A stretch of DNA of 64,000 bases from Pseudomonas sp. ANT_J12 (GCF_008370045.1 NZ_VOBN01000007.1:62001-126000), one strand, 5' to 3'. Counted from the stretch's first letter, positions 32,714 to 41,812 are shown. Translations and numbers: made by a program. Notes: generated by a model from the letters alone, not told the origin.

Positions 32714-33884
32714 GGCTTGGCTCCGGTCCCAGTTGTGCAAAACAATCGGCCAGTCCATTTAACAATAGCTGCACCTGTGCCTCGCTGTGGGCGGCGGTCA
32801 GGGTCACCCGCAGGCGGGCGCTGCCGGCCGGCACGGTCGGTGGGCGGATCGCGGTGACCATCAGGCCACGCTCGCGCAGCATCTGCGACAGTCGAACCGC
32901 GCGGCCGGCGTTGCCGATCATGATCGGTTGAATCGGGGTAAAGCTGTCCATGAGTTCCAGGCCGATCTGCTCGGCCCCTCGACGAAATTGACGGATCAGC
33001 ACCTTAAGGTGCTCGCGCCGCCAATGCTCGCTGCGCAGTAATTCAAGGCTTTTCAGCGTCGCACAGGCCAGGGCCGGCGGTTGGCTGGTGGTGTAGATGT
33101 AGGGACGGGCGAACTGGATCAGGCTTTCGACCAACTCTTCGCTGCCCGCCACAAACGCACCGGCCGTGCCGAACGCCTTGCCGAGGGTGCCGACCAACAC
33201 CGGCACATCTTCCTGACTCAAACCAAAATGCTCGACGATCCCTGCGCCATTGGCGCCCAGCGGGCCAAAGCCGTGGGCGTCATCCACCATCAGCCACGCG
33301 CCTTTGGCCTTGGTTTCCCGGGCCAGCGCCGGCAGGTCGGCGAGATCGCCATCCATGCTGAACACGCCGTCGGTGACCACCAGCGTGTTGCCGGTGGCTT
33401 TCTCCAGGCGCTTGGCCAGGCTGCCCGCGTCGTTGTGCAGATAACGATTGAACCGCGCACCGGACAACAGGCCGGCATCGAGCAACGACGCGTGATTGAG
33501 CCGGTCTTCCAGCACCGTATCGCCCTGCCCGACCAGCGCAGTGACCGCGCCGAGGTTGGCCATGTAACCGGTGGTGAACAGCAGCGCCCGCGGACGACCG
33601 GTCAGGTCGGCCAGGGCTTCTTCCAGCTCATGATGCGGCGTGCTGTGACCAATGACCAAGTGCGACGCCCCACCGCCGACGCCCCACCGCGCCGCGCCGG
33701 CGCGCCAGGCTTCGATCACTTGCGGGTGATTGGCTAAACCCAGGTAATCGTTGTTACAGAACGCCAGCAATGGCTGACCGTCGACCACCACTTCCGGGCC
33801 TTGAGGGCTTTCGAGCAGTGGGCGTTGGCGATAGAGATTTTCGGCACGACGGGCAATAAGACGCGCGCTGAGATCGAAAGACAT
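32706..33884 (-). CDS. bioF: 8-amino-7-oxononanoate synthase BioF
   Basis: PLP-dependent alpha-oxoamine synthase that joins pimeloyl-ACP and alanine in biotin synthesis. It has 392 residues. The PLP lysine K236 lies in VGTLGKAFGTAGAFV; NDYLGLANHP, GGASHLVIGH and VDDAHGFGPLG are conserved family segments. It is the second gene of the operon, separated from bioB by a REP pair and overlapping bioH by 8 bases. Confidence 0.97.
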   Translation of the reverse strand: MSFDLSARLIARRAENLYRQRPLLESPQGPEVVVDGQPLLAFCNNDYLGLANHPQVIEAWRAGAARWGVGGGASHLVIGHSTPHHELEEALADLTGRPRALLFTTGYMANLGAVTALVGQGDTVLEDRLNHASLLDAGLLSGARFNRYLHNDAGSLAKRLEKATGNTLVVTDGVFSMDGDLADLPALARETKAKGAWLMVDDAHGFGPLGANGAGIVEHFGLSQEDVPVLVGTLGKAFGTAGAFVAGSEELVESLIQFARPYIYTTSQPPALACATLKSLELLRSEHWRREHLKVLIRQFRRGAEQIGLELMDSFTPIQPIMIGNAGRAVRLSQMLRERGLMVTAIRPPTVPAGSARLRVTLTAAHSEAQVQLLLNGLADCFAQLGPEPSHA

Positions 33885-33916
33885 GCAGACCTCGCGAGTA
33901 GGAAAGAGGTATAGCC

Positions 33917-34008
33917 CCTGTAGGAGCGAGGCTTGCCCGCGAAGGCATCACCGCGGTCATTCAGATAGACCTAGGTGTCTCATTCGCGGGCAAGCCTCGC
34001 TCCTACAG
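33917..34008. repeat. Inverted REP pair inside the bio operon
   Basis: Facing REP units (33917-33945 and 33982-34008) between bioB and bioF. The hairpin may separate expression of bioB from the rest of the operon. Confidence 0.9.
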
Positions 34009-34015
34009 AAAGCGG

Positions 34016-35071
34016 TCAAACAGCGGCGTTATAGAACTGCTCGCTGCTCTTCTGCTCGACCAATGCCTGCTCGATGGCCGCTTGATGCACTTCATCGGCG
34101 TGCTCTTCGCGCGCTTCCGGCAGGATCCCCAGGCGCCCGAACAGTTGCATGTCCTTGTCAGCCTGGGGGTTGGCGGTGGTCAGCAGTTTGTCGCCGTAGA
34201 AAATCGAGTTGGCGCCGGCGAAGAAGGCCAGGGCCTGCATCTGCTCGTTCATCGCTTCGCGGCCGGCGGACAGGCGCACGTGGGATTGCGGCATCAGGAT
34301 GCGGGCGACAGCGAGCATACGGATGAAGTCGAACGGGTCGATGTCATCGGCGTTTTCCAGCGGCGTACCAGCGACTTTCACCAGCATGTTGATCGGCACC
34401 GACTCCGGATGCTCCGGCAGGTTGGCCAACTGGATCAGCAGGTTGGCGCGGTCGTCGAGGGACTCGCCCATGCCGAGGATGCCGCCGGAGCAGATCTTCA
34501 TCCCCGATTCCCGCACGTAGGCCAGGGTTTGCAGCCGCTCACCGTAGGTGCGGGTGGTGATGATGCTGCCGTAGAACTCCGGCGAGGTGTCGAGGTTGTG
34601 GTTGTAGTAGTCGAGGCCGGCGTCGGCCAGCGCAACGGTCTGGTCCTGGTCGAGGCGACCGAGGGTCATGCAGGTTTCAAGGCCCATGGCTTTCACGCCC
34701 TTGACCATCTCCAGCACGTACGGCATGTCTTTGGCCGACGGATGTTTCCACGCCGCGCCCATGCAGAAACGGGTCGAACCGATGGCCTTGGCGCGAGCGG
34801 CCTCTTCGAGGACCTTCTGCACTTCCATCAGCTTTTCTTTTTCCAGGCCGGTGTTGTAGTGACCGGACTGCGGACAATATTTGCAATCTTCCGGGCAGGC
34901 GCCGGTTTTGATCGACAGCAGCGTCGAAACCTGGACCCGATTGGCGTCGAAATGCGCGCGATGCACCGTCTGGGCCTGGAACAACAGGTCATTGAATGGC
35001 TGAACGAAGAGTGCTTTGACTTCGGCCAAAGACCAGTCATGACGCAGGGTTGCAGAGGTACTGGCGCTCAT
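34016..35071 (-). CDS. bioB: Biotin synthase BioB
   Basis: Radical SAM enzyme that inserts sulfur into dethiobiotin to give biotin. It has 351 residues. The SAM cluster motif is CPEDCKYC (C59, C63, C66), followed by PQSGHYNTGLEKEK. FCMGAAWKHP, YYNHNLDTSPEFYG and VRLSAGREAM are typical, and cluster-two ligands are included. I chose ATG 35069-35071 (MSASTSATLRHDW); a longer reading to 35176 would include the promoter and operator. It is the first gene of the operon and divergent from comF. Confidence 0.97.
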   Translation of the reverse strand: MSASTSATLRHDWSLAEVKALFVQPFNDLLFQAQTVHRAHFDANRVQVSTLLSIKTGACPEDCKYCPQSGHYNTGLEKEKLMEVQKVLEEAARAKAIGSTRFCMGAAWKHPSAKDMPYVLEMVKGVKAMGLETCMTLGRLDQDQTVALADAGLDYYNHNLDTSPEFYGSIITTRTYGERLQTLAYVRESGMKICSGGILGMGESLDDRANLLIQLANLPEHPESVPINMLVKVAGTPLENADDIDPFDFIRMLAVARILMPQSHVRLSAGREAMNEQMQALAFFAGANSIFYGDKLLTTANPQADKDMQLFGRLGILPEAREEHADEVHQAAIEQALVEQKSSEQFYNAAV

Positions 35072-35148
35072 GGGCGTTTCCTTTGTTTTATGCTTGGCAA
35101 GCGGCCGGGGGAATGGAATACCCACAGGCGCGACACGGATGTTCGGCA

Positions 35149-35176
35149 TATTTAAGGAAGAGCGATGCGCTGTCAA
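35149..35176 (-). promoter_or_regulatory. bioB promoter
   Basis: On the minus strand a perfect -35 TTGACA (35176-35171) is 16 bases from a -10-like TAAATA (35154-35149). It overlaps the BirA operator and the first codons of comF. The -10 match is only fair. Confidence 0.55.
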
Positions 35177-35899
35177 CCACGTTACGATGGACCGGTTTAC
35201 ATCTGGTTAAAAAACAAACAATCCTGCCTGCTCTGTTCAGAGCATGCCGACCACACCACGCCCCTGTGCATCGCCTGCGAAACCGAACTGCCCTGGCTCG
35301 GCGATCACTGCCAGACCTGCGCCCTGCCCTTGCCGGCTTCCGGCCTGACGTGCGGCCAATGCCTGCAACAGCCGCCGGCCTTCGAGCGAGTGGCGGCGCC
35401 CTGGACCTACAGCTTTCCGCTGGACACGCTGATTACACGTTTCAAACACAACGCCAAGTGGCCACTTGGCCGCTTGCTCGGCGAACTGCTTGCCCAATTC
35501 CTGCAACATCGCTTCGATGAAGACCTGGAGCGACCCGATGCGCTGATCCCCGTGCCGCTGGCCACCCGGCGTCTGCGCCAACGCGGCTTCAACCAGGCGG
35601 CGATGCTCGCGCGCTGGCTTAGTGAAAGCCTGACTATTCCTTGCGATGAAACGTTGTTGCTGAGAACTCAGGACACCAGCGCCCAACAGGACCTGAATGC
35701 CCAGGCGCGCAAACGCAACCTGCGCCACGCCTTCACCCTGGCGCCCGGCGCAGCGGTCGCGGGCCGGCATCTGGCCTTGATCGATGACGTGCTGACCACC
35801 GGCGCTACCGCGCAAACCCTGGCTCGCTTGCTGATGGACGCCGGTGCCGCCCGGGTCGATGTCTATTGCCTGGCCCGCACCCCCAAACCCGGCGAGTGA
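35165..35899 (+). CDS. comF: ComF family phosphoribosyltransferase-like protein
   Basis: ComF-type protein of 244 residues, related to natural-transformation protein ComFC. Four CxxC pairs (C21/C24, C35/C38, C49/C52, C63/C66) form the N-terminal zinc domain, and the phosphoribosyltransferase signature LALIDDVLTTGATAQT is near residue 200. The ATG at 35165 has AAGGAAG upstream. It is divergent from bioB, and the bioB promoter and BirA operator lie inside its first 13 codons. In bacteria it assists DNA uptake; whether this strain is competent cannot be judged. Confidence 0.9.
   Translation: MRCQPRYDGPVYIWLKNKQSCLLCSEHADHTTPLCIACETELPWLGDHCQTCALPLPASGLTCGQCLQQPPAFERVAAPWTYSFPLDTLITRFKHNAKWPLGRLLGELLAQFLQHRFDEDLERPDALIPVPLATRRLRQRGFNQAAMLARWLSESLTIPCDETLLLRTQDTSAQQDLNAQARKRNLRHAFTLAPGAAVAGRHLALIDDVLTTGATAQTLARLLMDAGAARVDVYCLARTPKPGE
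35171..35201. promoter_or_regulatory. BirA (biotin repressor) operator
   Basis: TGTCAACC (35171-35178), 15-base spacer, GGTTTACA (35194-35201). The consensus BirA operator of proteobacteria is TTGTAAACC-N14/15-GGTTTACAA, so only a few positions differ. It covers the bioB -35 element, so biotin-loaded BirA should repress the operon. It also lies within the 5' coding part of comF. Confidence 0.75.
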
Positions 35900-35966
35900 C
35901 CCGACTTGACTCCCGAGCCCCAAGTCGCCAACGTCCTCTCATTGCCACCGCCCAAAGCACCTCGCC

Positions 35967-36731
35967 ATGTCCTTGCCTACGTTGTTGTCCCAACACATTG
36001 TCCGTCGCCCGCAGCGCATCGCCCTGCTGCAACACATCGCCGAACAGGGCTCGATCACCCGCGCCGCGAAAAGCGCGGGCCTGAGTTACAAAGCGGCGTG
36101 GGATGCCATCGACGAACTGAACAACCTCGCACAAAAACCCCTGGTGGAACGCAGTGTCGGCGGCAAGGGTGGCGGTGGCGCGAAGTTGTCCGAAGAGGGT
36201 CAACGGGTCCTGCGCCTGTATCAAAAGCTGCAAGTGTTGCAGGCCCAGGTGCTGGAAGCGGCCGAAGACGCCAGCGATCTCGACCTGCTGGGTCGGCTGA
36301 TGTTGCGCACCAGCGCGCGCAATCAACTGCACGGCAAAGTCGTGGCGATCGAGTCCCAGGGGCGTAATGACCGCATTCGTCTTGAGCTGGCTGAAGGCCT
36401 GAGCATCGACGCGCAGATCACTCACGACAGCACCCTGCGCCTGGAGCTGCAAAGCGGCACCGAGGTCGTAGCTCTGATCAAGGCCGGATGGCTGGAACTG
36501 CTGGCCATCGAGCAGACTGCAACACCTGGCAACAATTGCCTGAACGGCATTATCGAGGAGATTCTCGATGCCGAAGACGGCCCCAGCGAAGTGCGCATCG
36601 GCCTGCCCAATGGCCAGACACTCTGCGCCCTGGCCGAGCCACTGCATTTGAGAACCTCCGGCCTTGGCGTCGACCGACCGGTGCGGGTGCAGTTTGCGCC
36701 GTCCAACGTCCTGCTCGGCACGCCGCTCTGA
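35967..36731 (+). CDS. modE: ModE-type molybdate-responsive regulator with TOBE domains
   Basis: Regulator of 254 residues. The N-terminal winged helix (SITRAAKSAGLSYKAAWDAI, then DELNNLAQKPLVER and GGKGGGGAKLSEEGQRVL) is characteristic of ModE, and two TOBE-like modules (TSARNQLHGKV, and EVRIGLPNGQTL) fill residues ~115-250. ModE binds molybdate and represses the modABC uptake genes. No mod genes are next to it here, so its targets are elsewhere in the chromosome. It follows comF by 67 bases on the same strand. Confidence 0.9.
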   Translation: MSLPTLLSQHIVRRPQRIALLQHIAEQGSITRAAKSAGLSYKAAWDAIDELNNLAQKPLVERSVGGKGGGGAKLSEEGQRVLRLYQKLQVLQAQVLEAAEDASDLDLLGRLMLRTSARNQLHGKVVAIESQGRNDRIRLELAEGLSIDAQITHDSTLRLELQSGTEVVALIKAGWLELLAIEQTATPGNNCLNGIIEEILDAEDGPSEVRIGLPNGQTLCALAEPLHLRTSGLGVDRPVRVQFAPSNVLLGTPL

Positions 36732-36789
36732 AACAAAACCTTCACTGACGCTCATTAAGGTGACTGCAAAAACCCGCAGGGAGCCTGAT

Positions 36790-38691
36790 GTGAGCCTATT
36801 AGAAGAAAACCAACCCACCGACCTGGAAAAAATGGTCGGCCTCAGCCGTCGTGGCTTCATCAGCGCCGGCGCCCTCTGCGGTGCGGCGATGTTCCTCGGC
36901 GGCAACCTGCTGAGCCGCAGCGTGCTGGCCGCTAGTGTCAGCGCCGGCTCCAGCAAACTGCTGGGCTTCAACAGCATCGCCGCCGCCACGACCGACACCA
37001 TCACCCTGCCACCAGGTTACAAATCCTCGGTGTTGATCAGTTGGGGCCAGCCGCTGCAAAAGAACGGTCCGGCCTTCGATCCCAGCGGCAACGGCACCGC
37101 CCAGGCCCAGGAAGTCCAGTTCGGCGACAACAACGACGGCATGAGCCTGTTTGAGTTTCCCGGCGACAAAGACCGGGCGCTGATGGCGATCAACAACGAA
37201 TACACCAACTACCGCTACCTCTACCCCCACGGCGGCATGCCGCAATCGGCGGAAGATGTGCGTAAAGCACTGGCCTGTGAAGGTGTTTCGGTGATTGAAG
37301 TGCAGCGTCGCCGTGGCCAGTGGGAGTTTGTTCAGGGCTCGCGCTACAACCGGCGCATCCACGGTAACTCGCCACTGCGCTTGAGCGGCCCGGCCGCCGG
37401 TCACGATCTGCTGAAAACCAGCGCTGACAAGCACGGCAAGAAAGTCCTCGGCACCTTCCAGAACTGCGCCAACGGCAAGACGCCATGGGGCACCTACCTG
37501 ACCTGCGAAGAAAACTTCACTGATTGCTTCGGCAGCAGCAATGCCGAGCAAAAATTCGATGCCGCGCAAAAACGCTACGGCGCCGTGGCCGCCAGTAAAG
37601 AAATCAACTGGCACCCGCACGACCCGCGTTTCGATCTGGCGAAGAACCCCAACGAACTCAACCGTCACGGCTGGGTGGTGGAAATCGACCCGTTCGACCC
37701 GCAATCGACCCCGGTCAAACGCACCGCCCTGGGTCGCTTCAAGCATGAAAACGCCGCCCTGGCCGAAACCAGTGACGGGCGCGCCGTGGTCTACATGGGC
37801 GACGATGAGCGCGGCGAGTTCATCTACAAATTCGTCAGCCGCGACAAGATCAATCACCGCAACCCCAAGGCCAACCGCGACCTGCTGGACCACGGCACGT
37901 TATACGTCGCGCGTTTCGACGCGGGTGACGGCAATGCCGATCACCCGAAAGGCCAGGGCCAGTGGATCGAGCTGACCCACGGCAAAAACGGCATCGACGC
38001 CAGCAGCGGCTTTGCCGATCAGGCCGAAGTGCTGATTCACGCGCGCCTCGCCGCCAGCGTGGTCAACGCCACGCGCATGGACCGCCCGGAATGGATCGTC
38101 GTCAGCCCCAAGGATGGCCAGGTTTATTGCACCCTGACCAACAACGCCAAGCGCGGCGAAGAAGGCCAACCGGTCGGCGGGCCAAATCCACGGGAGAAGA
38201 ACGTCTACGGGCAGATCCTGCGCTGGCGCACCGACCGTGACGATCACGGCTCGAAAAGCTTTGCCTGGGATCTGTTTGTGGTCGCCGGTAATCCGGGGGT
38301 GCACGCCGGCACGCCGAAGGGCGGGTCGTCGAACATCACCCCGCAGAACATGTTCAACAGCCCGGACGGTTTGGGCTTCGACAAGGCCGGGCGCTTGTGG
38401 ATTCTCACCGATGGCGATTCGAGCAATGCCGGAGACTTCGCGGGCATGGGCAATAACCAGATGCTCTGCGCCGACCCGGTGACCGGGGAAATCCGTCGGT
38501 TCATGGTCGGGCCGATTGGTTGCGAAGTGACGGGGATCAGCTTTTCGCCGGACCAGAAAACCCTGTTCGTCGGGATTCAGCATCCGGGGGAAAACGGTGG
38601 GTCGACGTTCCCTGAGCATTTGCCCAATGGCAAGCCGCGGTCTTCGGTGATGGCCATTTCTCGGGAAGATGGCGGGGTCGTCGGCGCCTGA
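36790..38691 (+). CDS. PhoX family alkaline phosphatase (DUF839), Tat-exported
   Basis: Calcium/iron-dependent phosphatase family protein of 633 residues. It has a twin-arginine signal, SRRGFISAGALCGAAM (RR at 20-21), cleaved after SVLA. PhoX segments include NNEYTNYRYLYPH, NCANGKTPWGTYLTCEENF, GRFKHENAALAETSDGRAVVYMGDDER broken by conserved acidic residues, and NTP-like GLGFDKAGRLWILTDGD. I chose GTG 36790 with AGGGAG six bases upstream. The longer frame from 36664 overlaps modE. I see no Pho box upstream, so control by phosphate is not supported by what I can see. Confidence 0.88.
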   Translation: MSLLEENQPTDLEKMVGLSRRGFISAGALCGAAMFLGGNLLSRSVLAASVSAGSSKLLGFNSIAAATTDTITLPPGYKSSVLISWGQPLQKNGPAFDPSGNGTAQAQEVQFGDNNDGMSLFEFPGDKDRALMAINNEYTNYRYLYPHGGMPQSAEDVRKALACEGVSVIEVQRRRGQWEFVQGSRYNRRIHGNSPLRLSGPAAGHDLLKTSADKHGKKVLGTFQNCANGKTPWGTYLTCEENFTDCFGSSNAEQKFDAAQKRYGAVAASKEINWHPHDPRFDLAKNPNELNRHGWVVEIDPFDPQSTPVKRTALGRFKHENAALAETSDGRAVVYMGDDERGEFIYKFVSRDKINHRNPKANRDLLDHGTLYVARFDAGDGNADHPKGQGQWIELTHGKNGIDASSGFADQAEVLIHARLAASVVNATRMDRPEWIVVSPKDGQVYCTLTNNAKRGEEGQPVGGPNPREKNVYGQILRWRTDRDDHGSKSFAWDLFVVAGNPGVHAGTPKGGSSNITPQNMFNSPDGLGFDKAGRLWILTDGDSSNAGDFAGMGNNQMLCADPVTGEIRRFMVGPIGCEVTGISFSPDQKTLFVGIQHPGENGGSTFPEHLPNGKPRSSVMAISREDGGVVGA

Positions 38692-38699
38692 TAGGCCTC

Positions 38700-38850
38700 T
38701 TCGCGGGCAAGCCTCGCGCCTACAGGTCGTCATGATCGCTCCCACGCTCTGCGTGGGAATGCAGCCCGGGACGCTCCGCGTCCCACAAGCGGACGCGGAG
38801 CGTCCGGTGAGGCATTCCCACCCAGAGCGTGGGAACGATCCCACTATAGA
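38700..38850. repeat. REP half-element plus CGTTCCCACGCTC-type palindromic repeat
   Basis: A single REP arm (38700-38726), then a long imperfect palindrome (38734-38850) built of CTCCCACGCTCTGCGTGGGA and GGACGCGGAGCGTCC blocks. The second type recurs at 58961-59066. Confidence 0.85.
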
Positions 38851-38911
38851 AGCCCCGTCTGCGCTACCATGCTTGGCCGGACGCGGCAGCCTGCTGCGCG
38901 CAGGAGTCAGC

Positions 38912-39886
38912 ATGGCCCACCCGTTTGCAACCCTCACCCCAGACCTCGTCCTCGATGCCGTCGAAAGCATCGGCTTTCTCAGCGACGCGCGCATTCTGGC
39001 GCTCAACAGCTACGAAAACCGCGTCTATCAAGTCGGCATCGAAGACTCCGAGCCGCTGATCGCCAAGTTCTACCGCCCGCAACGCTGGACCAACGAAGCG
39101 ATCCTCGAAGAACACCAATTCACCTTCGAACTCGCCGAATGCGATGTGCCGGTGGTCGCGCCAATGATTCACAACGGCGCCAGCCTGCACGAACACGCAG
39201 GGTTCCGCTTCACCCTGTTCCCCCGCCGTGGCGGCCGCGCGCCGGAGCCGGGCAATCTGGATCAACTGTATCGCCTGGGCCAATTGCTCGGGCGCCTGCA
39301 CGCCGTGGGCGCGACCAAGCCGTTCGAGCACCGCGAAGCACTGGGCGTGAAGAACTTCGGCCACGATTCGCTGAACACTTTGCTTGAAGGCAATTTCGTC
39401 CCCAAAAGTCTGCTGCCGGCCTACGAGTCCGTGGCCCGCGACCTGCTCAAGCGAGTCGAAGAGGTCTACAAGGCGACGCCACACCAGAACATCCGCATGC
39501 ACGGCGACTGCCACCCCGGCAACATGATGTGCCGCGACGAAATGTTCCACATCGTCGACCTCGACGACTGCCGCATGGGCCCGGCGGTGCAGGACATCTG
39601 GATGATGCTCGCCGGGGATCGTCAGGAATGCCTTGGGCAATTGTCGGAATTGATGGACGGCTACAACGAGTTTCACGACTTCGACCCGCGGGAATTGGCG
39701 CTCATCGAACCGTTGCGGGCATTGCGCCTGATGCACTACAGCGCCTGGCTGGCCCGGCGCTGGGACGACCCGGCGTTCCCCCACAGCTTTCCGTGGTTTG
39801 GTAGCGAGCGGTATTGGGGCGATCAGGTACTGGCGTTGCGTGAGCAGTTGTCGGCGCTCAACGAAGAACCCCTGAAACTCTTCTAA
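38912..39886 (+). CDS. srkA: Stress response kinase SrkA (YihE family)
   Basis: Ser/Thr protein kinase of 324 residues in the aminoglycoside phosphotransferase fold, linked in E. coli to Cpx-controlled stress survival. It shows LALNSYENRVYQVG (nucleotide loop), LIAKFYRPQRW (Lys), the catalytic HGDCHPGNM (H197, D199) and the metal-binding HIVDLDDC. I chose ATG 38912 (CAGGAG upstream); the longer frame from 38669 would read through the repeat element. It is followed by a REP pair and rarD. Confidence 0.92.
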   Translation: MAHPFATLTPDLVLDAVESIGFLSDARILALNSYENRVYQVGIEDSEPLIAKFYRPQRWTNEAILEEHQFTFELAECDVPVVAPMIHNGASLHEHAGFRFTLFPRRGGRAPEPGNLDQLYRLGQLLGRLHAVGATKPFEHREALGVKNFGHDSLNTLLEGNFVPKSLLPAYESVARDLLKRVEEVYKATPHQNIRMHGDCHPGNMMCRDEMFHIVDLDDCRMGPAVQDIWMMLAGDRQECLGQLSELMDGYNEFHDFDPRELALIEPLRALRLMHYSAWLARRWDDPAFPHSFPWFGSERYWGDQVLALREQLSALNEEPLKLF

Positions 39887-39897
39887 ACGCCGCAACC

Positions 39898-39990
39898 CCT
39901 GTAGGAGCGAGGCTTGCCCGCGAAGAACGATAACGCGATACATCAGACAGACCGCGTCATCGTTCTTCGCGGGCAAGCCTCGCTCCTACA
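39898..39990. repeat. Inverted REP pair
   Basis: Facing REP units between srkA and rarD, separated by ~40 bases. Confidence 0.9.
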
Positions 39991-40049
39991 AAAAACAAAA
40001 CACATCTATACAATCCCCCCTTTGTTAGCTGCCTAAGCAAGGACTCTGC

Positions 40050-40937
40050 ATGCAAGCCGCCAACCCGCGTCGCGGGTACATCCTGGGCCTGAGTGCCTAC
40101 ATCATCTGGGGACTTTTCCCGCTCTACTTCAAAGCCATCGCCTCGGTGCCGGCTGTAGAAATCATCATCCACCGGGTGCTCTGGTCCGCACTGTTTGGCG
40201 GTTTGCTGCTGATGGTCTGGAAGCATCCGGGCTGGTGGCAGGAGCTGCGCAACAACCCCAAACGCCTCGCGGTCCTGGCCCTGAGCGGCACGCTGATCGC
40301 CGCCAACTGGCTGACTTACGTGTGGTCGGTAAACAACGGTCGCATGCTCGAAGCCAGCCTCGGTTACTACATCAACCCGCTGGTGAACGTGTTGCTGGGG
40401 ATGCTGATCCTCGGCGAGCGCTTGCGGCGCATGCAATGGCTGGCGGTGGGTCTGGCGGCGGTAGGCGTGGCGCAGCAGGTGTGGCAAGTCGGCAGTTTGC
40501 CGTGGGTGTCGCTGGTGCTGGCGCTGACCTTCGGCTTCTACGGACTGATCCGCAAACAGGCGCCAGTGAAGGCATTGCCGGGGCTGGTGGTGGAAACCTG
40601 GATGCTGGTGCCGATTGCGGTCGCGTGGTTGCTGTTCAACCCGGCGGCGGCCAGTGCGCAACCGGCGTTCTGGACCACGTCCGAGGCCTGGTGGCTGGTG
40701 GCCGCCGGCCCGGTAACGCTGGTGCCGCTGGTGTGTTTCAACGCCGCCGCACGGCATTTGCCCTACACCACGTTGGGATTTCTCCAGTACCTGGCGCCCA
40801 CGCTGGTGTTGCTGCAAGCCGTGCTGCTGTTTGACGAACACTTGTCGTCCAGCACCCTGGTGGCATTTATCTTTATCTGGGCCGGCCTGGCGATTTACAG
40901 CGTCGATGCCGTGATCAGCATGCGCCGTCGCAGCTGA
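40050..40937 (+). CDS. rarD: EamA family transporter RarD
   Basis: Inner-membrane protein of 295 residues with about ten hydrophobic helices and two EamA repeats, of the RarD subfamily. Recognisable segments are GYILGLSAYIIWGLFPLYFK at the N-terminus, VEIIIHRVLWS, NWLTYVWSVNNGRMLEASLG and FLQYLAPTLVLLQAV. The transported molecule is unknown; the name comes from a chloramphenicol-sensitive phenotype. It stands between REP elements, with a gap containing DnaA boxes after it. Confidence 0.92.
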   Translation: MQAANPRRGYILGLSAYIIWGLFPLYFKAIASVPAVEIIIHRVLWSALFGGLLLMVWKHPGWWQELRNNPKRLAVLALSGTLIAANWLTYVWSVNNGRMLEASLGYYINPLVNVLLGMLILGERLRRMQWLAVGLAAVGVAQQVWQVGSLPWVSLVLALTFGFYGLIRKQAPVKALPGLVVETWMLVPIAVAWLLFNPAAASAQPAFWTTSEAWWLVAAGPVTLVPLVCFNAAARHLPYTTLGFLQYLAPTLVLLQAVLLFDEHLSSSTLVAFIFIWAGLAIYSVDAVISMRRRS

Positions 40938-41000
40938 TCAGAAAACGCACAAACCTCTACAGGCCATGTTCTGCGTGGCCTGCATCAATCCTTCCCAAGG

Positions 41001-41147
41001 TTATCCACAGCGTGATCCCCGCCGTTTGTGCGCAACTTGTTGAAACTGATGGTTTTTTGATCAGAACCTGAAAAGCCCCGGCCGGCGTGGCCTGGCGGGG
41101 TGTCTCTACAGGTTATCCACAGGCAGGTGCACGTATAACTTGGATAA
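41001..41147. promoter_or_regulatory. DnaA-box group between rarD and gcvR
   Basis: Exact consensus boxes TTATCCACA at 41001-41009 and 41113-41121, plus a weaker inverted box (TGGATAA, 41141-41147). The gap is only ~217 bases long. It has no dnaA, dnaN or rpmH neighbours, so it is not the chromosomal origin. Confidence 0.5.
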
Positions 41148-41154
41148 CCCTGTG

Positions 41155-41673
41155 TCAGGGTTCGCTGCGCAGCACCAATTCAACCATCAAGTCGTCGGCC
41201 AGGGTTTCCAGCCGCGATTGCAGCACGTCCAGAGACAGGGTCAGCGGCACCGCGAGAATGGCTTCGGCGTGAAACAGCGGCTCGCTGCTCATTGGCGCCG
41301 GACGTACTTCCGTGACCAGACGTTCCAGGTTCACCCCCTGCTCGCTCAACAAACGCGTGATATCGCGCACAATCCCCGGCCGATCATTGCCCACCAGCTC
41401 CATCGCTATCGGCTTCCAGGTGCAGGATTGCTCAATACCGCTTTCCGCGATCAATACGCGAATGCCATGGGCCGACAACGCCTGTAGGGCATCGACCAAT
41501 TCGTCGTAGGCTTCCGCCGGCACACCCACCCGAAGAATCCCGGCGAACTGCCCGGCCATGCGCGACATGCGGCTTTCCAGCCAGTTACCGCCGTGCTCGG
41601 CGATGCATTGGGCAATGCGCTCGACCTGCCCTGCCTTGTCCGGTGCGAATACGGTGAGTACGAGGTGGTCCAT
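41155..41673 (-). CDS. gcvR: GcvR-like glycine cleavage system regulator (two ACT domains)
   Basis: Regulatory protein of 172 residues with two ACT domains (residues ~3-85 and ~90-170), opening with MDHLVLTVFAPDKAGQVER and containing MELVGNDRPGIVRDITRLL. In E. coli GcvR binds GcvA and represses the glycine cleavage operon. I chose ATG 41671-41673 with AGGACTG upstream. A longer frame to 41844 would read through the REP pair. It converges with rarD. Confidence 0.85.
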   Translation of the reverse strand: MDHLVLTVFAPDKAGQVERIAQCIAEHGGNWLESRMSRMAGQFAGILRVGVPAEAYDELVDALQALSAHGIRVLIAESGIEQSCTWKPIAMELVGNDRPGIVRDITRLLSEQGVNLERLVTEVRPAPMSSEPLFHAEAILAVPLTLSLDVLQSRLETLADDLMVELVLRSEP

Positions 41674-41744
41674 GGCGCAGTCCTCTTTTGTTATTGAAAA
41701 AGAAGTATAGGCAAGGGCTGGTTCTGCGCTGAATGGGCTGACGC

Positions 41745-41812
41745 CTTCGCGGGCAAGCCTCGCTCCTACAGGGATCGCGCAAAACCTTGTAGGAGCGAAG
41801 CTTGCCCGCGAA
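41745..41812. repeat. Inverted REP pair
   Basis: Facing REP units in the gap between gcvR and glcB; one arm has a single base change (GCGAAG instead of GCGAGG). Confidence 0.9.

Noticed and set aside
41001..41121. Chromosomal replication origin
   Set aside because: There are too few DnaA boxes, no AT-rich unwinding element and no dnaA-dnaN-rpmH genes nearby.
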